NCBI GenBank assembly: GCA_009785395.1
Contig: WQWK01000088.1
Location: forward strand, 1-7,768
DNA from: Conexibacteraceae bacterium
GTDB lineage: Bacteria; Actinomycetota; Thermoleophilia; Solirubrobacterales; Solirubrobacteraceae
Direction: 5' to 3'
DNA length: 7,768 nucleotides
The notes under the pieces were generated by a model, which was given only the letters and a program-made list of their open reading frames with translations, searched no databases and was not told where the DNA came from. Position 1 is the first letter of the stretch; each line of letters opens with the position of its first letter. Made by a program: the position numbers and the translations under genes. This document shows, in pieces, positions 1-5,870 of the stretch.

Positions 1-159
1 ACCCGCAAACGCGTGCTCGCGCTCGCCGACGACCACCACATCACCGTCATCGAGCTCGACACCGGCCAGGTCCTCTCAACCCACCTCATCCAGCCCAACA
101 AGAGCTACTGGCGCAACCAACAAAAAGAGCCCGGGCGCTGGCCGAGCTCCACAAAATGA
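1..159 (+). CDS. IS481-type transposase, C-terminal end (5' part outside window)
   Basis: Frame 1 is open from the first base and ends at TGA 157-159, giving 52 C-terminal residues. They include a DDHHITVIELDTGQVL stretch followed by a short polar tail. This looks like the segment after the catalytic DDE domain in IS481/integrase-core transposases, where a 'xxHIxVIDxxTGxxLRxLxxxPxxxYQ' pattern is usual; here it is LIQPNKSYW. The catalytic residues lie upstream of the window, so it cannot be judged whether the transposase is intact. The reading frame shows no damage here. The family call rests on remembered similarity of this C-terminal pattern and on the repeat-bearing terminus that follows directly. 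A degenerate copy is equally possible. Confidence 0.7.
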   Translation, partial: TRKRVLALADDHHITVIELDTGQVLSTHLIQPNKSYWRNQQKEPGRWPSSTK

Positions 160-164
160 GACCA

Positions 165-201
165 ATGTCCCGAGACATGTGAGACATATGTCCCGAGACA
201 T
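165..201. repeat. Two direct copies of a 14-bp near-palindrome in the IS terminus
   Basis: ATGTCCCGAGACAT is present identically at 165-178 and 188-201, 23 bp apart, about two helical turns. Each copy is itself nearly palindromic (ATGTC at one end, GACAT at the other). A partial copy, GAGACAT, sits at 181-187. In an IS end this arrangement fits tandem transposase binding sites within the terminal inverted repeat. This role is inferred from position only. Confidence 0.6.
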
Positions 202-209
202 CACAACAG

Positions 210-283
<74 letters not shown>

Positions 284-292
284 GGGTGGTGC

Positions 293-307
293 TCCTCGTG
301 ACGAGGA
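293..307. repeat. 15-bp palindrome upstream of tRNA-Arg
   Basis: TCCTCGT-G-ACGAGGA is a perfect inverted repeat with 7-bp arms around one base. It lies 10-24 bases upstream of the mature 5' end of the tRNA, so it is probably in the pre-tRNA leader or just at the start of transcription. A TATCCT box, readable on the minus strand just beyond it, is a weak -10 candidate without a clear -35. The palindrome could be an operator or a leader hairpin. No function is claimed. Confidence 0.45.
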
Positions 308-434
308 ACAACCTAGGATAACGCGAAGCGCCGCATCGGCCGGTGGACCGCCGATAACTCCCATAACGCCGCGATCACCGCCCCGCGCCCACCATCGACC
401 GTTAAGCTGCTCACGATGGTCCGCGGCTGGATCC

Positions 435-2513
435 ATGACTGACCCCACGGGGCAGCACCCCACCGGGCGCAGCGGCAGCATCCTGCTGGTCGACGACCAT
501 CGGGAGAGCCTTGCGGCCCTGCGCGCGGTGCTCGAGCCGCTGGGCGAGCCGCTGGTGCTGGCCGAGTCCGGCGAGCAGGCGGTCCGGGAGCTGGAGCACA
601 CGGAGTGCTCGGTGATCCTGCTCGACGTGCGGATGGCCGGGATGGACGGGCTGCAGACGGCGCGCATCATCCGCTCGCGGCCGGCGACACGCCACGTCCC
701 GATCATCTTCATGACGCCGCAGGCGAGCGAGGTCGAGGACGTCGCGCTCGCCTACGAGTCCGGCGCGGTGGACTACGTGGTCAAGCCGTTCGAGCCGGAG
801 ATCCTGCGGGCCAAGGTGGCGGTGTTCGTCGAGCTTTACCGCGAGCGCGGTGAGCGCGTGCGCGAATCGCGCGCCCGCGCCGAGGCCGAGGCGGTCGCCC
901 GGGCCGTGCGGACGCTCCAGATCCTCTCGGACGCGGCGATCAGCAACCTCGAGCTGGGCGGCCTCGCGACCGAGCTCGTGGACCGCAGCGCAGAGCTCTT
1001 CGGCGCCGACGCGGCGGCGTTGCTGCTGCGCGACGAGAACCTTCCGGGTCTGACGGTGCGAGCGCACACGGGCAGCCTGCCGCTGGCGGTGCAGGATGAC
1101 CGAGTGCGGGTGGGCGAGGACGTTCTCGGCAGGATCGCGGCGACCAGGCGCGCGGCGATCCTGCTCGCCGGCGAGCTCGACGCCGACGAGGCCGCGGCCG
1201 CAGGGCTCGATGGCTCGTTCGCGAGCATGATGGCGGTGCCGCTGCTGTCGGCCGGCGAGCTGATGGGCCTGCTGCTGCTTGCCGCCCGCGACCCGGGCCG
1301 CTTCGGCCAGGGCGACCTCGAGCTGCTGACGCTGGCGGCCGAGCGGATGGCGCTCGCGGTCGACCACGCCCAGCGTTACGCCGACGGGCGCCTGCTCGTC
1401 GAGACGCTCCAGCACAGCCTGCTTCCGGACCGGCTGCCGCTGCACCCACGCATCCAGGTGGCGGCCCGTTACATGCCGGCCGGCCTGGCTCCCCAGGTGG
1501 GCGGAGACTGGTACGACGCCGTCGAGCTGGACGGCGACCGCACCGCCGTGATGATCGGGGACGTCGTCGGTCACGGAATCCGGGCGGCGATCACGATGAG
1601 CGAGCTGCGCAACGCGCTGCGAGCCTTTGCGATCGAGGGCCACAGCCCCGAGGAGGCGCTGCGTCAGCTCGATCGGGTCGTGCACGCCACCCGCGGCCCG
1701 GGCATGGTCGCGACCCTGTTGTTCGTCGTGATCGACGCCGCCGCGAGCACCGTCACGCTGGCGCGCGCGGGTCACCCGCCACCGGCCCTGCGCGATGTCG
1801 ACGGCAGCGTCCGCTTCCTGGAGACGGAGCGCACGCTGCCGCTCGGTGTCGATCCAGAGGAGCCGCCGAGCCAGGAGGTGTATGCGATCAGGCCGGGGGA
1901 GACCCTGCTGCTGTTCACCGACGGCCTCGTCGAGCGCCGCGGCGAGCCCATCACGCGGAGCTTCGATCGCCTGCTCGACGCGCTCGCAGGCGCTCCGGGT
2001 GAGGTCCACGCAACCTGTGAGCACGTGCTGCAGGCGACGGCCACCACGGAGGGCCGGGATGACGACGTGGCGGTGCTGGCCGTGCAGCTGCTCGAGGCCG
2101 CCGTCGGCCCGCTCGAGCTGACACTTCCCGCCACGGCGCACTCGGTCACGCTCGCCCGCCACCGGCTGCGGGCGTGGCTCGAGGAGAACGCGCCGGACCT
2201 CGACTCGGTGGCGCGCTCGGACCTCGAGGTCGCATGGAGCGAGGCATGCACCAACGTAGTGCGCCACGCCTACGGCCCCGCCGACGCCACCTTCGAGGCG
2301 CAGGCCACGCGCGACGGCGACGAGCTGCGGCTGACGATCCGCGACCACGGTCGCTGGCGCGCGCCGCGGGGACACACCGGCGGCCGCGGCCTGCCGCTGA
2401 TGAAGCGGCTTGCGGATGAGCTCGTGATCGAACGCGGGACCGACAGCACGACCGTGACCATGCGGCGCTCGCTGCCGGCGAAGGGACCGCAAGCGGCGAT
2501 ACTGCCGTCATGA
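435..2513 (+). CDS. Receiver-GAF-SpoIIE phosphatase-RsbW-like kinase fusion protein
   Basis: This 692-residue cytoplasmic regulator probably controls a partner-switching pathway by dephosphorylating and phosphorylating STAS antagonists. Residues ~14-135 form a receiver domain, with acidic pair D20/D21, phospho-acceptor D64, T94 and K117. A charged helical linker (~136-165) leads to a GAF-like sensor (~165-315). Next comes a PP2C/SpoIIE phosphatase (~325-555) with GGDWYD at 356-361, GDVVGHG at 375-381, FTDG at 494-497 and RDDD at 541-544, all typical metal-site motifs. A GHKL ATPase of the anti-sigma type (~560-680) follows, with N-box E603/N607 in EACTNVVRHAY, D637 in RDHG and a GGRGLPLM glycine loop at 649-656. 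No upstream in-frame start exists before the receiver. The ribosome site is weak (GCTGG only). The last four bases overlap the STAS gene as ATGA, implying coupled translation. No histidine kinase or sigma factor gene is visible. Confidence 0.93.
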   Translation: MTDPTGQHPTGRSGSILLVDDHRESLAALRAVLEPLGEPLVLAESGEQAVRELEHTECSVILLDVRMAGMDGLQTARIIRSRPATRHVPIIFMTPQASEVEDVALAYESGAVDYVVKPFEPEILRAKVAVFVELYRERGERVRESRARAEAEAVARAVRTLQILSDAAISNLELGGLATELVDRSAELFGADAAALLLRDENLPGLTVRAHTGSLPLAVQDDRVRVGEDVLGRIAATRRAAILLAGELDADEAAAAGLDGSFASMMAVPLLSAGELMGLLLLAARDPGRFGQGDLELLTLAAERMALAVDHAQRYADGRLLVETLQHSLLPDRLPLHPRIQVAARYMPAGLAPQVGGDWYDAVELDGDRTAVMIGDVVGHGIRAAITMSELRNALRAFAIEGHSPEEALRQLDRVVHATRGPGMVATLLFVVIDAAASTVTLARAGHPPPALRDVDGSVRFLETERTLPLGVDPEEPPSQEVYAIRPGETLLLFTDGLVERRGEPITRSFDRLLDALAGAPGEVHATCEHVLQATATTEGRDDDVAVLAVQLLEAAVGPLELTLPATAHSVTLARHRLRAWLEENAPDLDSVARSDLEVAWSEACTNVVRHAYGPADATFEAQATRDGDELRLTIRDHGRWRAPRGHTGGRGLPLMKRLADELVIERGTDSTTVTMRRSLPAKGPQAAILPS

Positions 2514-2908
2514 CGGATCGCGGGAGCCCGGATCAGGGCCCGCTCGGCGGTGACTCACGAGGACTCGCGAGGGTCAGCGTCAGCGAGCACGGCGGCACGA
2601 TGGTCGTCTCCGTGACCGGCGAGATCGACCTCTCGAACATCGCCCGCGTCGCCGAGGCGATCTTCGCCCAGCCGAACACCGGTGACGGCCTGATCGTCGA
2701 CCTCGCGGGCGTCGGCTATCTCGACAGCACCGCTGTCTCCCTGCTTCACGACGTCGCCATGCGCCTCCGTCAGCGTGCCCAGCAGCTGGTGGTCATCAGC
2801 CCCGCCGGCTCGCCGCCGCGCCGCGTGCTCGAGCTCACGGCGCTGCACGTGAACGCGCCCCTTGCCGAGGACCTCGGCTCCGCGCTCGCGCTGATCCGGC
2901 AGGGCTGA
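2510..2908 (+). CDS. STAS-domain anti-sigma factor antagonist
   Basis: This 132-residue protein of the SpoIIAA/RsbV type spans nearly its whole length as one STAS domain (about 20-130). The typical core is visible: VSVTGEIDLSN at 33-43 and DLAGVGYLDSTAVSLL at 64-79, in which the D72-S73-T74 cluster holds the residue phosphorylated by RsbW-type kinases in characterised members. The N-terminal 18 residues are polar and probably disordered. The start codon overlaps the stop of the preceding phosphatase-kinase (ATGA), so the two are made together. That makes this protein the obvious substrate for both activities of its neighbour. In known systems the unphosphorylated antagonist binds the anti-sigma kinase and frees a sigma factor. 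Which sigma factor is served here cannot be seen. Confidence 0.92.
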   Translation: MTDRGSPDQGPLGGDSRGLARVSVSEHGGTMVVSVTGEIDLSNIARVAEAIFAQPNTGDGLIVDLAGVGYLDSTAVSLLHDVAMRLRQRAQQLVVISPAGSPPRRVLELTALHVNAPLAEDLGSALALIRQG

Positions 2909-2934
2909 GCACCGCGCCAAGCGGGCGCGGTGCT
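2908..2934 (+). terminator. Hairpin terminator after the STAS gene
   Basis: A perfect 11-bp GC-rich stem (AGCACCGCGCC, loop AAGCG, GGCGCGGTGCT) begins on the last base of the STAS stop codon. There is no T-rich tail, so it fits the tail-less hairpins often seen at gene ends in high-GC actinobacteria rather than a classic factor-independent terminator. It separates the signalling operon from the sulfonate operon. Confidence 0.7.
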
Positions 2935-2941
2935 CCGCATA

Positions 2942-2953
2942 ACCCGATCGGGT
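2942..2953. promoter_or_regulatory. 12-bp palindrome, probable operator of the sulfonate operon
   Basis: ACCCGATCGGGT is a perfect palindrome lying just after the upstream terminator and 128 bp before the permease start. It sits 20 bp upstream of a TTGACT box. It is a plausible binding site for a dimeric sulfur-responsive regulator. The identity of that regulator is not determinable from the window. Confidence 0.5.
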
Positions 2954-2965
2954 ACTAAAGGCAAC

Positions 2966-2999
2966 AAAGTCTATTGACTTTCTCAAGTCGCTGTTACAC
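2966..2999 (+). promoter_or_regulatory. Candidate promoter region with nested dyads
   Basis: TTGACT at 2974-2979 resembles a -35 box and is embedded in a dyad, AAAGTC-TATT-GACTTT (2966-2981). A further AAGTC at 2985-2989 can pair with the same GACTT. A possible extended -10 (TG at 2992-2993, then TACACC from 2995) lies 15 bp after TTGACT, which is short and a poor match. Alternatively TCTATT at 2970-2975 could be a -10, putting the 12-bp palindrome over its -35 region. The choice between these cannot be made by eye. Confidence 0.35.
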
Positions 3000-3000
3000 C

Positions 3001-3051
3001 TTGCTGCGGCAGGCTCGCCGCTGCTTCGCCTGCCGGCGCGCCCAAACCTGA
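3001..3051 (+). CDS. Possible cysteine-containing leader peptide (16 codons)
   Basis: A short frame from TTG 3001 to TGA 3049-3051 would encode MLRQARRCFACRRAQT, with cysteine codons at 3022-3024 and 3031-3033 inside a hairpin. It lies 31 bp before the permease start. Cysteine-rich leader peptides that attenuate sulfur genes are known in mycobacteria, and position and content fit such a role. Against it, no Shine-Dalgarno sequence precedes the TTG, the start codon is weak, and one of the two promoter readings would start transcription inside the frame. A longer in-frame version from TTG 2974 adds a third cysteine. Treat this as a hypothesis. Confidence 0.3.
   Translation: MLRQARRCFACRRAQT
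3007..3035 (+). promoter_or_regulatory. 5' leader hairpin before the sulfonate operon
   Basis: CGGCAGGC (3007-3014) pairs perfectly with GCCTGCCG (3028-3035) around a 13-base loop. The loop and right arm carry both TGC codons of the possible leader peptide. The palindrome GGCGCGCC follows at 3035-3042 and could give an alternative fold. No T-tract follows, so this is a candidate attenuator or translational switch rather than a plain terminator. Confidence 0.45.
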
Positions 3052-3081
3052 CCAACCGACACCTCGGCTAGGAGGACCCTG

Positions 3082-3951
3082 ATGAGTGCGATAGACGGAG
3101 ACGCGCGGCCGCTTGTCGGCCTTCGGCCCGCTGAGCCTGCCGTGGTGACGCGGCCGCCACGCGGGCGCCGCAGGTACGCCGACCGGAGATTCGCGCGCTG
3201 GGTGAGCCCCATCGCGGTGCTCGCGATCTGGCAGCTGACACATGTCTTCAAGCTCATCTCACCGACGAAGCTGCCGCCGCCGAGCACCGTCGTCAACACC
3301 GGCTACAACCTGATCGCCCACCCGATCCCCGCATTCGGAAGCCTGCAGGGGGCGCTGCTGGTCTCAGCCGAGCGCTTCGCGATCGGCTTCGCGGCCGGGG
3401 CGACCGTGGCGATCCTGCTGGCGCTGCTCGTCGGCCTCAACGCCACAGCCGATGTCACCATCGACCCGCTGGCCCAATCGATCCGGACGTTGCCGCTGTT
3501 CGGCCTGATCCCGGTCTTCATCATCTGGTTCGGCATCGGCACCTTCCCGAAGATCCTGCTGATCGCGCTCGCCGCCGCGATTCCGCTGTATCTGAACGCC
3601 TCCGCCGGTGTCCGCTCGATCGACACGCGCCTGTACGACCTCGGCAAGGTGCTGCAGATCTCCCGCACGGAGCGGCTGCGTCACATCGTGCTTCCGGGCG
3701 CGCTCCCGCAGGCACTGGTCGGCCTGCGGCTGAGCCTCGCGAGCGCGTGGCTGTCACTCGTCGTCGCCGAGCAGATCGCCGCGAGCGCCGGCCTCGGCGC
3801 CATGATCAACCAGGCCGAAACCTTCCTGCGCAACGACGTGATCTTCGTCGCGCTGATCGTCTACACGCTGCTCGGCCTGCTGACCGACTGGATCGTGCGG
3901 GTGCTCGAGCGCCGCGCGCTCGCCTGGCGGACCGACCTGGTTGTCCGATGA
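3082..3951 (+). CDS. ssuC: Sulfonate ABC transporter permease (SsuC/TauC type)
   Basis: This 289-residue inner-membrane permease of the BPD (binding-protein-dependent) transport family forms the import channel for organosulfonates. After a basic, proline-rich cytoplasmic N-terminus (1-38), about six hydrophobic segments are visible near 41-59, 98-119, 137-153, 157-173, 211-232 and 252-274. The ATPase-contacting loop is around 185-209 and ends HIVLPGALP. Its usual GAS core reads QIS at 192-194, a mild departure. The C-terminal pattern VVAEQIAASAGLGAMINQA and the following DVIFVALIVYTLLG closely resemble SsuC-family permeases. The start is supported by AGGAGGA at 3070-3076, five bases before ATG. 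The stop overlaps the ATPase start (ATGA). Sulfonate specificity rests on this similarity and on the downstream binding protein and TauD-like enzyme. Nitrate- or thiamine-precursor-type permeases are less likely relatives. Confidence 0.88.
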   Translation: MSAIDGDARPLVGLRPAEPAVVTRPPRGRRRYADRRFARWVSPIAVLAIWQLTHVFKLISPTKLPPPSTVVNTGYNLIAHPIPAFGSLQGALLVSAERFAIGFAAGATVAILLALLVGLNATADVTIDPLAQSIRTLPLFGLIPVFIIWFGIGTFPKILLIALAAAIPLYLNASAGVRSIDTRLYDLGKVLQISRTERLRHIVLPGALPQALVGLRLSLASAWLSLVVAEQIAASAGLGAMINQAETFLRNDVIFVALIVYTLLGLLTDWIVRVLERRALAWRTDLVVR

Positions 3952-4700
3952 CGGCGCTGCGTACCGACACAGCCTCGAGTCCGCCGGCGTCGGATGCGGT
4001 CGTCAGCGTCAGGAACCTCTCGCGTGCCTTCGACGGAAAGGTCGTGCTCGGCGGAATCGACCTGGACATCCGCGCCGGAGAGATCGTTGCCCTGATCGGC
4101 CGCAGCGGCTCGGGCAAGTCGACACTGCTGCGGATCCTGGCCGGGCTCGACACGGAGGCCGACGGCGGCGTCGCCGTCAACGGGGCCACGGCGGTCGCCT
4201 TCCAGGACCCGCGCCTGCTGCCGTGGCGGCGCGTGCTGGAGAACGTCGTGCTCGGCCTGCGGGACGAGCGCCGCGTGCAGATCGCCGAGGCTGCGCTTGC
4301 CGAGGTCGGTCTCGCGGACCACCTCCGCGCCTGGCCGCTGACGCTCTCCGGGGGCGAGGCGCAGCGCGTCTCCCTGGCCCGCGCGCTGGTGCGCGAGCCC
4401 CGGCTGATGCTGCTCGACGAGCCCTTCGGCGCCCTGGACGCGCTGACACGGCTGACCATGCATGAGCTGGTCCTCGACCTCTGGCAGCGCCACCGTCCCG
4501 CGATCTTGCTGGTCACGCATGACGTCGACGAAGCGCTTGCGCTCGCCGACCGGGTCGTGCTGCTGGCAGATGGGCACATCGCCCATGAGGAGCGCGTGAT
4601 GCTCCCACGCCCGCGCGAGCGGGAACACGACGAACTCGTCGAAACGCGAATCCGCCTGCTCACCGAGCTTGGCGTCAATAGGAAAGGTGTAGTGCATTGA
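3948..4700 (+). CDS. ssuB: Sulfonate ABC transporter ATPase (SsuB type)
   Basis: This 250-residue cytoplasmic ATPase powers the permease encoded just upstream. All nucleotide-site motifs are intact: Walker A GRSGSGKST (51-59), Q-loop Q86 in AFQDPRLLPW, signature LSGGEAQR (133-140), Walker B LMLLDEP (153-159), D-loop GALD (161-164) and switch H191 in LLVTHDVDEAL. The short Walker A-to-Q-loop spacing and the 'QDPRLLPWRRVLENV' stretch are typical of SsuB/TauB/NrtD-type ATPases. The start at ATG 3948 overlaps the permease stop. The same frame is open much further upstream, but that would read through the permease gene. The 3' end overlaps the binding-protein gene by four bases (TTGA). Confidence 0.9.
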   Translation: MTALRTDTASSPPASDAVVSVRNLSRAFDGKVVLGGIDLDIRAGEIVALIGRSGSGKSTLLRILAGLDTEADGGVAVNGATAVAFQDPRLLPWRRVLENVVLGLRDERRVQIAEAALAEVGLADHLRAWPLTLSGGEAQRVSLARALVREPRLMLLDEPFGALDALTRLTMHELVLDLWQRHRPAILLVTHDVDEALALADRVVLLADGHIAHEERVMLPRPREREHDELVETRIRLLTELGVNRKGVVH

Positions 4701-5821
4701 GAGTAAATCGCACAGGCCGCGCAACGTTTGGTTTGGCGGCCGGAATCTCGACGGTCGCGCTCGCGACCGCCGCGCTGGGCGCCTCGGATGCCGCTGCGCT
4801 TGAGACCGGGCACGCGAGCGCCAGCAGCAAGCCGACCGCGAAGGTCGTGACCGCGGCCAAGAAGCTGAGCGGCACGGTCCTGAACGTGGGCGACCAGGCC
4901 GGCACCGGCGCCGAGGCGGTCCTCGAGGCTGCCGGGCTGATCAAGGCGAACGGCACCAGTGGTGTGCTGAAGGACGGCCTGCACGTGTCGTTCGCCGACT
5001 TCACGTCGGGCCCGCCGATCCTCCAGGCGATCGCCTCCGGCTCGCTTGACATCGGCGGCGTCGGCGATGCCCCGCCGGTGTTCGCCAACCCGGCCTCCAA
5101 CGAGGTCATCGTCGGCGCGCTGCGTACGGCCTACAGCAACGCCGCCCTGCTCGTCCCCAAGAACTCGACGGTCACCTCGGTCAGCCAGCTGGCCGGCAAG
5201 ACGGTCGCGGTTGGGACCGGCACCTCAGGTGACTACTTCCTGTACACGGTGCTGGCCAAGGCGGGGCTGGCACAGAACTCGGTGACAAAGGACAACCTCT
5301 CGGGCGCCAGCGGTCTTGCCGCCCTCAACGGCGGCAGCGTCGCGGCCTTCAGCACGTGGTCGCCGTGGCTCGAGGATGCCGAGGCGAGCGGTGACCGCGT
5401 GCTCGCCACCGGCAGCCCCTATGGCAGCCCGTACTCGTACCAGGTCGCCTCGGCGACGGCACTGAAGAACCCCAAGAAGGTTCTGGCGATTCAGGACTAC
5501 CTGACCGAGGTGGACAAGGCCTACGTCTGGGTGAAGAACCACCCGCTCACCTGGGCCAACGCCTGGGCTTCCGTGACGGGCCTGCCGCTGAACGTGATCT
5601 CGCAGGCGACACTGGACGATCCGTCCACGCCCGTCCCCGTGACGAGCACCACTGTTCTGCAGGAGCAGGGTCTGGTGAACGCCTTCGCGTCGGCGGGCGA
5701 GATCCCCTCGAAGTACAACTTCGGGTCCTACGTGACGAGCGCGTTCTCGAACTCGGTCACGGGCAAGTGGCCCGCCATCACCGGCACCAAGAAGATCAAG
5801 AAGACGAAGAGGAAGAAGTAG
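4697..5821 (+). CDS. ssuA: Sulfonate-binding periplasmic-type protein (SsuA-like), secreted
   Basis: This 374-residue extracytoplasmic binding protein would deliver sulfonates to the transporter. Residues 1-34 form a signal peptide: basic MRVNRTGR, then an Ala-rich core, with likely cleavage near the ASDAAA stretch at 29-34. The mature fold begins with LSGTVLNVGDQAGTG (57-71). SsuA/NrtA-like hallmarks include FTSGPPILQAIASGSLDIGGVGDAPPVFA split over 102-130. Translation starts at TTG 4697, the only in-frame start before the signal peptide, with AGGAAAGG at 4680-4687 as ribosome site; the start overlaps the ATPase stop. Two oddities stand out. There is no lipobox cysteine, indeed no cysteine at all, although Gram-positive binding proteins are usually lipoproteins. 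The protein ends in a strongly basic tail, KKIKKTKRKK (365-374). The tail may help retain it at the cell surface; this is inference. Confidence 0.87.
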   Translation: MRVNRTGRATFGLAAGISTVALATAALGASDAAALETGHASASSKPTAKVVTAAKKLSGTVLNVGDQAGTGAEAVLEAAGLIKANGTSGVLKDGLHVSFADFTSGPPILQAIASGSLDIGGVGDAPPVFANPASNEVIVGALRTAYSNAALLVPKNSTVTSVSQLAGKTVAVGTGTSGDYFLYTVLAKAGLAQNSVTKDNLSGASGLAALNGGSVAAFSTWSPWLEDAEASGDRVLATGSPYGSPYSYQVASATALKNPKKVLAIQDYLTEVDKAYVWVKNHPLTWANAWASVTGLPLNVISQATLDDPSTPVPVTSTTVLQEQGLVNAFASAGEIPSKYNFGSYVTSAFSNSVTGKWPAITGTKKIKKTKRKK

Positions 5822-5870
5822 GGCAGAGTCAGATCCCACACACGGCAACACCAACCAACCGAGGTGACCG

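Larger units (their letters stand above)
1..205 (+). mobile_element. Right end of an IS481-like insertion sequence
   Basis: The transposase fragment is followed by 46 bp with a repeated terminus-like motif. ATGTCCCGAGACAT occurs at 165-178 and again at 188-201, with GTGAGACAT between. Read inward on the minus strand, the presumed end begins TGTGATGTCTCGGGACAT. A TGT start is common for IS481 termini. The outer boundary is placed at about 205 because the next recognisable object, the tRNA gene, begins at 210. The left end and target duplication are not in the window, so the boundary could be off by a few bases. Confidence 0.6.

Noticed and set aside
411..2492. A 693-codon open frame on the minus strand opposite the phosphatase-kinase gene
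   Set aside because: It is the antisense shadow of a gene with clear receiver, PP2C and ATPase motifs. Its product is Arg/His/Gln-rich without recognisable domains, as expected of GC-rich antisense frames.
2935..3081. A metabolite riboswitch (for example SAM-type) before the sulfonate operon
   Set aside because: The region is short and shows only local hairpins; no multi-helix junction or conserved riboswitch core could be recognised.
3747..3947. Upstream extension of the ATPase frame
   Set aside because: It would overlap the permease gene by about 200 bp and adds an Arg-rich stretch with no family similarity; ATG 3948 gives normal length and a 4-bp overlap.
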